This document shows, one piece after another, positions 1 to 10,400 of a DNA stretch of 64,000 nt. The stretch comes from Cyanoderma ruficeps (taxonomy: Eukaryota > Chordata > Aves > Passeriformes > Timaliidae), in NCBI GenBank assembly GCA_008694505.1, contig VZDJ01000301.1, forward strand, positions 1,093,485-1,157,484. The letters are read 5' to 3'. Below the pieces are notes generated by a model. The model saw only the letters and a program-made list of their open reading frames with translations. It ran no database searches and was not told the DNA's origin. How positions within the stretch are numbered: the first letter of the stretch is position 1; each line of letters starts with the position of its first letter. A program made the position numbers and the translations under genes.

Positions 1-250
1 TCATTCAGGAAGAAATTCTTTATTTAGGGAGAAATTCTTTACTGTGAGAAGAAATTCTTTGCTGTGAGGGTGGTGAGGCAGTGGAACAGGTTGCCCAGAG
101 AAGCTGTGGACAGCCCATCCTTGCAAGTGCTCAAGGACAGGCAGGATGGAGCTCTGAGGAACCTGTTCCAAGCCCACAGCAAGGAGCTTGGAACCGGATG
201 ATCTTTAATGTCCCTTCCAACACAAACCCGTCCATGATTCTGTGATTCTG
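1..250 (+). mobile_element. CR1 LINE, 3' end fragment (5' side cut by window edge)
   Basis: This is the 3' end of a CR1 non-LTR retrotransposon. From about 52 to the TGA at 199-201 one frame is open and encodes the C-terminal tail of the CR1 ORF2 reverse transcriptase protein: it reads KKFFAVRVVRQWNRLPRE and then AVDSPSLQVLKDR, which is the family's familiar WNRLPRE-V-SPSLEVFK block. After the stop comes the short 3' UTR with the conserved GATGATCTTTAA and CCCTTCCAACAC segments, ending at about 233-248 in the ATTCTGTG-type direct repeat that marks CR1 3' ends. Part of the usual sequence between ORF2 and the UTR is shortened. The element continues off the left edge, so its full length is unknown. 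It is a dead partial copy with no complete reverse transcriptase domain visible here. Confidence 0.93.
12..60 (+). repeat. Three direct copies of a ~20-bp CR1 segment
   Basis: The decamer GAAATTCTTT occurs at 12-21, 31-40 and 51-60, each followed by a variable TATTTAG, ACTGTGAG or GCTGTGAG. In ordinary CR1 copies this segment (the KKFF-TVR stretch) occurs once. The copy therefore carries a local triplication with spacings of 19 and 20 bp. The first copy contains an in-frame TAG, so the expansion is not coding. Confidence 0.85.
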
Positions 251-354
251 GGAGAAACTTTCAGTGGCAGACCTCAAGAGGAAAAGGGGCTAGTGACACC
301 CCCAGTGTTCACTGCCCCTGGCAGGAGGTCTCCCTGCTGGTGGTGAGTGTGGGG
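251..354. other. Spacer between CR1 and CpG island
   Basis: Short unique sequence between the CR1 3' end and the CpG-rich block. No coding or repeat signal was recognised. Confidence 0.6.
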
Positions 355-760
355 CTGACCCGGCGGCTGCAGGCACGTGTCCCGCAGGAAGCCGGGGTGT
401 CGGGGCCGTGTCTGGACAGCGGATTTACAGCCGAGCCCGGTGCTGGCGGCAGGCAGGCAGCGCAGGAAGAAGCATGTGTGTAGGTGGGAGGAATGCGGCG
501 CTGCGCTGCGCTCCGCCGCTTCCACGTCTGCGGGAGACAAACAGCCCGGAGACAGCTGTGGAAAACTCTCCCGTTACCCCTCCGTGCACCCTCTCTCGAC
601 TTAAGCTGTCGCTGAAACGACCAGGAGATTATCTTTTAGCAGAGGCAAACATTTATATCCCCGGGAGGAGACTGCTGGGGATTTATGACGGTCTCCGCAC
701 CCGAGGTCAGGGCCAGGATGCCTGCGAGCAGCCCCAGCCCCGAAAAGGGCACAAGGGAGA
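355..760. promoter_or_regulatory. Small CpG island, possible promoter
   Basis: CpG dinucleotides are dense here and rare in the surrounding sequence. By hand count there are about 21 CpGs between 358 and 562, in strongly GC-rich sequence, with a lower but still raised density to about 760. In birds and mammals an unmethylated block like this usually marks a promoter or first exon. A GTG-led open frame covers 408-860 on the plus strand, and a TGTGTAG/GTGGGA donor-like site lies near 480-489, but no recognisable protein is encoded and no transcript direction can be assigned. Alternatives are a GC-rich exon remnant or an orphan CpG island. No TATA box was recognised. Confidence 0.5.
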
Positions 761-2130
761 GGCAGTGACATCTCTGTGCCTCCAGTCCCGTTCCATGGCT
801 CCGGCCACCTCTGAACCACTTGGAGCTGGAGAAGACAGGAAGATGCCGGCTTTGCTCTGAGCCACCTTTGCAACTGCTGGCTTCAGGATTTGCCTGAAAC
901 CAGACCCACCCTTTGCGCCAGGGGATGAAACGTTTCATTCGCAGCTCGGGGTTTCCAGGGGAGGGGTTGTGGTCGTTTGTTGGTTTGTTGGTTTTTTTTA
1001 AAGTTAAAATTAATTTCTTTTAAAGGCAAGGAGTCTGTGGGATATTTGGGGATTTTTTTGTTAGAAAAAGTTAACGAGAAGGAAACAATTCCCTCCCACC
1101 AGCAATAAAATGTTTTTAGCTTGGCTATCCGAGGTAACGGAAAGCCACACCAGCATACCTTTTGAGCACATTTTTCAATTTTAACTAAATATTAGGGATG
1201 TTTGAAGGTTTCAAAGGAAACCTGTATGAACAGGAGTAAGCAAAGACAACTCTTCAGTAACTCCAGTGAAGGGAAAGAGGAAACAGGAGTATGACCCTCA
1301 CAGAATTTGGAGTATCTACCCAAATGCTGTAATGGTGGGGAAAGCTTCAGTAAGAATCCAGATTTTGCCTTCAGCTGATTTCTGATCCCACTGCTCCAGA
1401 AGTGTCAAATTTCTGGCTTTTGGTTCATCCAAGCCTTCCCCGCTTGCACCTTCCATATTGAGAGACAAGGGATGGGGAGTAGAGCAAAGTTAAAAAATAA
1501 ACTAATAAATAAAACCACCACAATTCTACACATGATCCTGCCCATTCCCCCCAGCACCTTTTGTCCCTAGTGCAAACACAAAGCAGTAAAGAAGGGCACT
1601 CACACTCCAGGCTGTCACTGCCCTGCCTGGGTTAGCACAGACCTGCTGGTGGGGCCTGAGGGTCTGAGCCCAGGCAGCATCTCCCCACATCTGGACAACA
1701 TCTGTGCAGGTCATGCTTGGTCACTGATGGCCACGTGTGGGCCCAGGACTGATGACAATCCAGTGAGCAAGCAATCCAGCAGAACCCTAGAGGCACATCT
1801 GGAGAGAAGATGGCAAAGGTGTCTTAATGTACCACTCCCCACATCCTTCTTCAGCTAAACCTGAACATCACAGTGCCACCAACTGTGGACTTTAAAATGC
1901 ACACCAGCTTCAAGCTGCCATCTCCATGTGAATACCACACACCTGGAGCTCTGCACAATCCTCATGCTGGCCATCAACTGCTTAGGCAGAGTTAGGAAGA
2001 AACAAAGGACAGGGCACTGTTCCAGCCCTGCTCAACAAGACAGTAGGAACTGCTTTCAGAGCTGTCTGGTTGCCTTTGGTGTCTCCTGTGTCACATCTGT
2101 AGTGTCAGAGCACCATCCACTCACAGCAAG
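761..2130. other. No gene seen; unique intergenic/intronic DNA
   Basis: After the island the sequence becomes AT-rich. It holds a T/G-rich low-complexity run at about 968-1000 (TTTGTTGG repeats then T8) and three runs of four G at 948-966, one short of a quadruplex motif. Short open frames here overlap on both strands and match nothing recognised. Confidence 0.6.
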
Positions 2131-2190
2131 GGTCAGTATAGTTTATATGGTCAGTATAGTTTTATAGTTATATATAGTCAGTATATATAT
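2131..2190. repeat. AT-rich tandem repeat (GGTCAGTATAGTTTATAT-like)
   Basis: The 12-mer GGTCAGTATAGT occurs at 2131-2142 and 2149-2160, and a decayed GTCAGTATATATAT copy follows near 2177. The unit is about 18 bp and grades into TATATA sequence. It is a short, impure tandem array. Confidence 0.8.
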
Positions 2191-2944
2191 CCTTTGCAGG
2201 GATAACAGATGTTTTCACTGAGGCACAAACACTTCTTGAGTATTTGACCCCAGGATCTTGTCTCAGCAGGAACTCAGATGACAGGGACTGGAAGACTGAC
2301 TGCTTCAGGGGGGAAAAGCTGAAGTCTTCCATGTTCTTATCCCTCACCATCACTTACTTGGTAGTTTTTTCAGGGCATGCCATAGTTCTCTGCTTGAGCT
2401 ACCCTGAAACTATTAATACTTTCAAGTAACCCAGAACAGCTACAACAGGAGTTTCCCACTGCCTCCCTTTCTGCTCCAACCCCACAGCTTCCAGCAAAGC
2501 ACTTTCTGCTCTTTTCCTGTTCTTCCACATGCTTATGGAGACTTCCAGCTCCCACGGGAGACTTAGTGACATCCTTTGTTTGCTCTAGACTTTCCCATCT
2601 TCCAAGTCTCAGGGCAGAGACTGGTTCCAGGAGGAAGGCCAGAGCACCCATCTCAGCGGGTTGAGTTGTGCTCTGGGCTTCCTGTGAGCACTTCTCTCTA
2701 TGAAGAGGGAGCAAAAGGAAGCAGGTCTGAGAGACCAAATTTGGAATATTGCTGCATCTCCCTTGCCAGGCCTTATGGTTATTCAGGCACGTGTGAAGAA
2801 GGTAAGACACAGAGCAGTGACTATAGTGATAAGTCAGAAACAAGGCCAAAAGGAGGGTCTCTCCCAGCTCTGGCCCTAGGAGAGCCTGCCCTGTCCTCGA
2901 GAGCTGGCAGGCCACTGTGCAACTCCCACAGGGAAACTCCTGCC
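2191..2944. other. No gene seen; unique sequence
   Basis: Mixed-composition single-copy DNA. Overlapping frames of up to about 180 codons occur on both strands without a recognised domain. A 21-base stretch at about 2422 resembles a microRNA only in its seed and is discussed under rejected items. Confidence 0.55.
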
Positions 2945-3076
2945 ACCCGAGGCGGGGAGGAGGGAATTTCCCTCCCTGACATCAGCGCAGCTGCGCCACG
3001 TCTCCAGGCGTTCCCGAGACATAGTGGGGCCGAGCCCGGCCCAAAGTGGGTCTGGAGGCCAGAGCGCCCCAAGACA
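2945..3076. promoter_or_regulatory. CpG-rich patch with NF-kappaB-type palindrome
   Basis: About ten CpGs fall in roughly 130 bp, well above the local background. At 2962-2972 lies GGGAATTTCCC, a perfect palindrome that fits the GGGRNNYYCC consensus bound by NF-kappaB/Rel dimers. The patch is too short for a standard CpG island. It could be a small regulatory element or a GC-rich remnant. Binding is inferred from the motif only. Confidence 0.3.
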
Positions 3077-5016
3077 GGTGGCAACCCCCTGCCATGGGGT
3101 CAGGATTGCATATCAAAGGGGTGGCAGGAGCTGTGTAGGTGGAAGGCTTGGTCTCCCCATTCAGCTGCCACACGACATGTCTGGCATTCTGGCGAGAATT
3201 GTGCCACAAATACAGAGTGTTGTCATACCCTGTAGGGTCAAGTCCAGGTTGGGGACAGGAACCTCGGTGACCACATCCCTTGTGGGTGAAGGTCTGCCCC
3301 AGCCCTGCTGTGCAGTGGAGGGGGTGGTGAAGGAGGGGAGGACCCATAGCTCCCTGCAATTTCCCATCAGTTTTCTAGCACAGGCTCACACTCATCCTCT
3401 CACCACAGACACATGCCAGAGTTTTCTCACGCTCTGCTCGTATCGTCCAGGTGTTCACACTAGAAGCCACAGAAGCTGGTTCACAGAATTCTGGGATATC
3501 AGCTTCTGAAGTGCTGGTGACAGGCAGCAGCATCGGCCCAGCAGCAAATGAAAGAAGAGGCTTCCTGTATGTGAAGCAAAGCAAAAGATTTGCTGAATCA
3601 AGTTGTCTGTGTGGAGAGATTGACTCAGAGAGAAAACTCCTAACAAGAGAGCATTTACTGTCAGCCTCGATGGAAGACACGGAAACTGAGTTTATTGCTG
3701 CATCACTCATCTTTCACAGCCTCTGACTCTTCCTTGTGAGTCAGAGCTGAGCTGAATTGTAGCAATGTCATGTTGCTGCTATCAACCCTGCTGTTCCTGC
3801 ACTTTCCCATCTCCTGCCTGCTCTGCAAAAGTAGAAACCTCTCTGCCCTTTTGGCAGCTTCACAAAATAAATCCTCAATGCAAAAGCATTGGTCTCAAAA
3901 AATCTTCTCATTTCCAAACAGGATACAACAAAAACTCACTGCTTGGCTGGCAGAGCTCTAGTTCCCAGCATTAAGGCTATGTCTATCCTGCAATCCAAGG
4001 TGCAAGCACAGCTCCTGCAGGCATACCTGAACTAATGGGATTAAAGCCAGTTCAAGAACAGTAGCAATTAAAACAAAAATCCCTAAAGCATTAACCACTA
4101 GCGAAGGAAGCCCTGGTTGCAAACCTGCACATCCTCTGCTAAAGCCTGCACTTCCACACTTACCCGGCCAGCAGTACCCAGCTCACCATTAAGGTGGGTG
4201 TGTTCACATAGGTAGTAATTTCCCTCCTGTCTGTGCTGGAGATGGAGCCCAAGAATGCCTGCAGTTAGGGGCACAGGTCCTTTTCCAGGCTTACAGTTTG
4301 AAAAACATTAGGGATGGGGCATGCTTAACTCTGCTAGTAGGTCCATCCTCCTCAGGATGGAGTGCAAAATCCACTTAATTGGTGACAGCACAGTACATGG
4401 GCATAAAATAAGTGTTTGGTGTCACTTAAGTTAATAAAACCTTCTTTCTTGTCTCAGAGCAAAGCTGAGGAAAGCTGAAGAGCCGGTGTTTGATGTCTTT
4501 GTGGAGAAGATAACAACTAAAAGAGAGTCTCTTGCATTACCCCCATCCTTGTGCTTTGATGTTAATAACCATACATGCATCCCTGAAAAAACCCAAAGCC
4601 TCACATGTGATATCATCAAATCTTTGCACCTCACTTTTTCCAAAGTGAAACAATTTCTGCTGTGACTCAGCCTAAGCACGTCATACATTGTACCCTTGAA
4701 GCAGGCAAAAGATAACTCCCTGTCCCAAACTCCCAACTCAGCCTTCAGCTTTTCAAACCAGGGTAATTTTCCCACGGCCGCGGGATGGCAGAAGCCAGTA
4801 TTGCTCATCCTTGGGAGGTGAAGCTGCCAGAAGTGACACCATCAGTAACACAGCTAAAACAAGAGGTACCCAACACACAGGTAATGCCGCATTTTTAGGA
4901 GCCCAGTTCCTGCTTCTGAGGGGATCAGATCTCCCCCAGGCAGTAACACTGCGGGCAGACTGAGAACCAAGAGCTGGTTTCCAGCAACCAGCCTCTTTAA
5001 ATCCTCGGCAATGCTG
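3077..5016. other. No gene seen; unique sequence
   Basis: Single-copy DNA with short overlapping frames on both strands and no recognised protein. No tandem repeat, LINE or RNA gene was seen. CpG density is low apart from a tiny CGGCCGCGGG cluster near 4775-4784. Confidence 0.55.
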
Positions 5017-5068
5017 CCTGTTCCGAGGCAGCGCCGTGCGGAAAGGGAGTTATTGCGAGTGCGCGTAA

Positions 5069-5087
5069 CAGTGCCATCTGGTGATCC
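5069..5087 (-). promoter_or_regulatory. CTCF-like motif in first minisatellite unit
   Basis: Read on the minus strand, the junction of unique flank and first unit matches 17 of 19 positions of the CTCF consensus YGRCCASYAGRKGGCRSYR (consensus recalled, matched by eye). The two mismatches are position 1 and position 4, the latter in the core CCA. Weaker 16-of-19 matches recur at 5252-5270 and 5318-5336. The core mismatch makes occupancy uncertain. Confidence 0.25.
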
Positions 5088-5374
5088 CTGCCACCGGGGA
5101 TCCCTGTCATCTGGTGATCCCTGTCACCGGAGGATCCATGCCATATGGTGATCCCTGCCATATGGTGATCCTTGTCACCAGGGATCCCTGCCACCAAGGA
5201 TCCCTGTCATCTGGTGATCCCTGTCACCTGGTGATCCCTGTCACCAGGGATCCCTGCCCTCTGGTGATCCCTGTCACTGGGGGATCCCTGTCACCAAGGA
5301 TGCCTGTCATCTGGGATCCCTGCCATCTGGTGATCCCTACTCTCTGGTGATCTCTGCTATCCAGCGATCCCTGC
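5075..5374. repeat. Minisatellite, ~18 units of 16-17 bp
   Basis: A contiguous tandem array with consensus CATCTGGTGATCCCTGT. Units alternate between a CATCTGGTGATCC form and a one-base-shorter CACCAGGGATCC form, so unit length switches between 17 and 16 bp. The array is impure: most units differ at one to four positions, and the last two (TCTCTGG and TATCCAGCG) are the most decayed. It carries many GATC and GGATCC sites. Both strands stay open in some frames because the unit lacks stops, which produces artificial repetitive peptides. A CpG-rich flank (about 5028-5067) adjoins it on the left. There are no unique spacers, so it is not a CRISPR array. Confidence 0.95.
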
Positions 5375-7200
5375 CATGGCATTATTGGCTGCTGGGCAGT
5401 TGCACCCCAAACTCCTGGTACCAGTGGGACTGGCTCCAAGGTGCTCCACAGACCCTTTACTACCAAGTCTCACTGCTGTTGTCTTATGGGGTAACAGGTC
5501 AGAAACACTCCAGGGCAGGGATAAGGGTGAAGGAGGGTGCTTTTTGTTCTCCCTGAATATTAGCATTCCTGAAAGGTCCTGCAGGCATGAGTTTTAGTCA
5601 AACTGAGCTAGGTCCCTCTATTCCCCATTCTAATGCCATTCATCAAAAGGCTGCATGAGCCAAATCCTGCCTTTTGTGGTGGTCATTAAATTTCCATACC
5701 TTTTTCCAGGGGTCTGCTCCAGATTTACTTAGAGACCATGGTCTGTGTGGGTGTGAAAGCAGAGGTGAGCTCTGTCTTACAGGAGTGCTCTAGCTCTGAA
5801 GAGCAAGGGTATTTTAGCCCCTAGGTCCATATTTGAGACAAGTACAGAGATGGGAAATATTCCTGCTTTTTTTTATTGGTGGTGGTTTTGTTTGATTTTT
5901 TTTTCCCCAAAGTCACCCTTCTTAAGGGTAGGGCTCCAACGCATGGCACGAGTTGCTCAAACAGCATCAGTTCAGAAACCTTAACATCACCTGCCTCCTG
6001 CTCAGGGATTCCCAGCATTAACTCCACTAAATGTAGCACCTTTTAAAGTCCTGTGGAGCCCAGAGAGAATACACACAACTCCTGCACCAAAATCTGCTGT
6101 AGGTTAAGACAGCACTGAGGGACAATCAAAAGGCAAGGGATGCTGATTAGCCACTGAGCAGTTATGGGCTGTCTGCGTGTGTATAATCCACAGTAAATAT
6201 CAGGTAACTGACATTCCTTGTTCCCTTCATGCTCACTGTGAAAGAGGTGCCACCCAGGTCCTCCAGGGACAGGTTCTGAAAGAGCAGTGGCCACTCAAGG
6301 CTGATGACAGCTTTGAGAAAAACCTGTCACTTAACACTGCTCTCTCCAGCCTGCTGCAAAGGGAGGGGAGGAGGGGACACCTCTCAAACCTCTCAGGCAG
6401 CTGTAGCCCCAGCAAGTGCATCATTAATGTACCAATGGATGTCCCCATATCGCAGGTAGATACAGGTGAATCTTTCCAGTAAGTCTTCTCAGAAGATGAG
6501 GAAGGGGAATGCTCGAAAGGACTTTTCTCTGATGTTTGCTCCAGTCTCCAGGAATGGTCCAGAACTGTTCCTGTTCTCCTTCTGGGACAGCTGGCTTCAC
6601 ATACCTCTGGCAGGATGTATTATAGACCTCCCTCTGCTCCAATAAGAGTAGGGTGCAAAAAACCAACCCCAAACATATAAAACATTTCCAGAGTCTGCAA
6701 AGCTCACAGTAACACCACTCCATGTCTCTTTGCCTGATGTTAACTCCTAATCTGGTCTCCTGCCTCTCAGGAAACGAGAAGCTTGTTAAATTGCTTCCAG
6801 TTCTCATGCCATGAGGTCTCTACTTGAAAGTAGTGTTAAATGTGATTTAAATGATATTTCTGAAAGCTCCTTTTAAAACAGATTCATAAATAAAATATGT
6901 TCCTGTCTAAGGGCACCTAATTAATGCCTCTTTCCAAATACCTTAACCTGAAGCATTGGCAATCAATGACTAGGCAGACAGGTTTTAAGAATGTCTCTTC
7001 TAGTATGGATTGCAACATGCAGATTCTGTATTATTAAAACAATTCACATGCCTTCTTCACACATGATTTCCAGTTACTAAGGTAGGCAAGACCACACAAT
7101 ATAAGTTAATACATAGCAATCAAAAATTTCCACACCATCCTTTAATATAAAGCCATGCCCCTATGTAATAAGTGATGCAACAGACTTTCCCTGAAGTCCC
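5375..7200. other. No gene seen; unique sequence with one T/G-rich tract
   Basis: Single-copy DNA. A T/G-rich low-complexity run at 5867-5908 (T8, GGTGGTTTTGTTTG, T9) belongs to the recurrent tract family noted elsewhere in the window. The final 300 bp (6840-7180) is AT-rich. No exon or RNA gene was recognised. Confidence 0.55.
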
Positions 7201-7400
7201 AATTCCTACAACTGAAGCTTAAGCCCAGCGAAGAAAGAATTGTAATTCTTTGGTTGCTGCTGAATCACCGGCTGCATTGGGTTATTTTCCTGTGCATTAG
7301 ACTTTAATTATAACTAAGCTTTAGCCATCTGCTCTACTCACTAATTACAGATGCAACAAATATTTCACAATTCCAACCGTTAAAGAGATCTAAGAAAGCT
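7201..7400. promoter_or_regulatory. Candidate conserved enhancer-like segment
   Basis: An AT-rich, non-repetitive stretch with homeodomain-type TAATTA cores at 7305-7310 and 7342-7347 and further AATT or ATTAG cores nearby, without simple-sequence character. Such composition is common in vertebrate conserved non-coding elements. There is no open frame of note across it. Conservation cannot be tested here, so this is a lead rather than an annotation. Confidence 0.22.
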
Positions 7401-10400
7401 CCATCTATGGTGTGCAAGGTTGGCTTCACTGGGGCCCTTTGCACTCCTTTTTAAAGCACTGGGGAAGAGGACAGGATCCTCTGCACATGAAGCAGATCCT
7501 GTTATTAATTTCAGGAGACCTTTGCTGTGTCACACCTCTTGGAAGGACAGTAAACTTCCCTGTGGCAGGGCACAGAGGGCCACAGCAGTGCTACCTGCTG
7601 GTGGCCTCTAACCCAGATGTTCCTGTCCCACAAGGACTTGAAAGAAAGGTGAGCAATTCAGAACACCTGGTGCAGCATTGGGAAAGGACTCTGACATAAA
7701 CTCTGGGCTTTTTTGGTGTGGATGCTAAAGGTGCTTCAACCACAGCTGCCCACCTGGCTCCTCTTGCTGTGGCTGTTCTCATACCACACACATCCTACCA
7801 GGGTAAGTCTCTGTGAGTGTTTCAGCTTCATCACTTCATGGGCCAGGCCCTCATCCACGTGGAGAAAGGTGGGACTTCAGACATCGTACTGTGGTCAGCA
7901 GCATCCGGAGGCAAAGCCCCCCTTGTGTTCCATGCCTGCTGCAACAATAATTATCTCAGCAGAGAAAAGGGTTGGATGAAGGCATGATAGTGCCCCAACC
8001 ATCCAGAGCAGAACATGTGGCCTAGCTGGGAGCATGGTAAACTCTCCCTGCACTGCTGGGGCTGGCTGTCCTTGCCCATAGGCTGTTGGATAGCCCAGGA
8101 GGAGAAGCCTGCTGCAGACTCTGGAGCCTCTCAGTCACCTTCCCCACAGCTCTGTCACGAGCACAGCTGCAGTTGTTGCCTGAGCTGCCACCACCACACT
8201 CCCCTGTCCTGAACCCTGTCCTGTCCAGAGCCTTGAGCACACTCATAGCCGTAGGGTTGTGCTTGTGCCTCCACCAACCACCTGGACAACTGCCCAGTGT
8301 TTTGTAATTGCACACGCCGCCACTGACCTCAGCAATCCCTTCACCAGTCATAGTCAGATGCCTGGTGAGCTCCAGAGCTGTTATTCATCACAAAAAGATT
8401 TGGTTTCACAGCAGCTGCCTGCAACTGTGTCCATGTCCAGTTGTGGAGAGGAGGGCACATCCTCTCCAGGTACATGCTGTGGGCTATTTTGTGTTTATGT
8501 GCGTGTCTGGGGAAAGCACAGACACAGAGGATAGGAGAAGAAAAGGTTAAATGCATAGAGCTGAAGTGTGAATGTTTGTGTTTGTTACTGTACCAGAAAG
8601 AACAGAGCTTTTTAGACAAAAGAGAAAGCTAAGAAAGCGTAGAGTAAACCAGAAGCACATACAGTTTCCATGGTGGGATTTCACATGGTTATATTAAAAT
8701 TATCTCATCTCCTGCATCCAAAGTAAGTTTTCAGATGATATCCAGTGGTTTCTCACCACAATTATATGTAAGACCCTCTTTACATTTCTAACATTTTGGT
8801 ATACGCCCAGACTCTCACTCTGAATGTAATGTTAAAACGAATTTTTAAAAAGTAATCAACCAACACTCTTCTGCTGTGCTTTGACAAAGACTCAAAACCA
8901 CCACGTTTCTTGTGGTTTTCTTCTAAAATCATTATGACAGGGCTGAGTGGAATCACGAGGCAGGTTTGCTGAGTGGTTTGGTTCTGAGATTATAATAGAG
9001 TCCAGAGTCAAAGTATGTATCTCTGGCATCAGAGCAAGGGATCTCAGTGTTTCTGTGGGTATTCATAACCATGTGCTTGCATGTCCTAGCCTCTGGGTGA
9101 TTATATATCACAAAAGGTGATAACATGCACACTGAGAATAACCCTGCAGGAGACACCATGCATGAAAACAAGTCACTCTCCATGATGACTTCCTTGAAGT
9201 TGGTCCCAGAGCCAGAAAATCCTGCTCTGTCGTTCTAGTTCAACTTAAGGCCATAAGGAAAGCAACAGCAGAATAATATCAGTTGCTTCAGCCTCAAGGA
9301 AGAAGCAGAACAAAGTCCAACATTCTCCAAAGACCTCCTAAAGCTGTCCAGAGCCACATGTGGAGTTATGCCCTCAGGCAAAGCACAGTTATTTTTCTCT
9401 GTAAAGGTCCTGAAAATTAGTGTCTTCCCTTCCTGCCACAGAGGTCTGTTTGGTTGGGACTTTAATGTTGCATTCAGGAACCATTTGAGAAGTGACCAGA
9501 GCCAAGAGCAGCCCATGAATGAGGGTGCAACATGAGGTTCAAAACCTAAATATAAGCAGCAGAGATTTAAATGGCCCAAAAGCAATATAAACAGGACACA
9601 TGGATCCAAGTCTGGGCTGAAACTGTCCTTATTCTAGTCACAAAAGAATTCTCACTGACTTAAGTAAGGTTTTTGCCACTGGGATATTGTTTTCAGTTTA
9701 ATTAACAGGCTCCAGCTATATCTTTCCCTTTTTTGTATTTTCCCACTTTTCATGCCCTGGGGAGTGTTCAGCAAGCAGGCAGCCTGGGGAACAGGTATGC
9801 AGAAATCCCTCTTAGCACAGGAGCCAGAACTGTGAGCAACTTTCCCTGTGCTGAGGCTGACACGGACACTGTGAGCAAGTGCCTGCCAGGAAGCCAGATG
9901 AGGGGATCTGCTTAAGGAGATTAAATAATTCACTGTGGCATTTTTCAAGAGCTAAGTTAAAAGGGAAACAATCTCTTCATTTGAATGATCCCCCCCTCCC
10001 CCTTGCATAAAAGGATAAAAAGCTGCTTTTCTTCCCGCACATGATCAATTTTATTCTATATGGTTTCTGTTCCTGATTTTCCTTTACTGCACCTCTGAGC
10101 CAGCCAGTTCTGTACTGCAAAGCCCAAGAAAGGAGAAAGCAGCACCGGGGAAGACAGGAGCCCAAACAGGAGCTGTGTGCATCGAGTCAGATGCGTGTCC
10201 TTGCTCACAGATACAGCACAAACTATGAATCAAACCCCTGGATTTTCCCCACCCACCACCCGATGTTCACTGAACATCCCAAGCAATAAATTCAACACGT
10301 CGCCCTGGGAGATTAAGTTATGCTCCCTGCATAGCAAGGACAGCTGCGCTGCACTGAGGATACACTCAGAATGTAGAATTATATTGATTTTGGCTGATCT

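Noticed and set aside
408..860. 150-codon frame over the CpG island
   Set aside because: GTG start and no recognised protein; GC-rich DNA keeps frames open by chance. Kept only as CpG island.
2422..2442. miR-26-like sequence TTCAAGTAACCCAGAACAGC
   Set aside because: The seed matches but later positions differ, and no complementary star arm (CCTATTCTTGGTTACTTG type) lies on either side, so no hairpin precursor is supported.
5075..5374. CRISPR-like repeat array
   Set aside because: Units are contiguous with no unique spacers and the DNA is vertebrate; this is a minisatellite.
7586..7604. CTCF-like 17-of-19 match
   Set aside because: It misses a core G (position 13) as well as position 2, so it is weaker than the 45553-45571 site and not annotated as a separate site.
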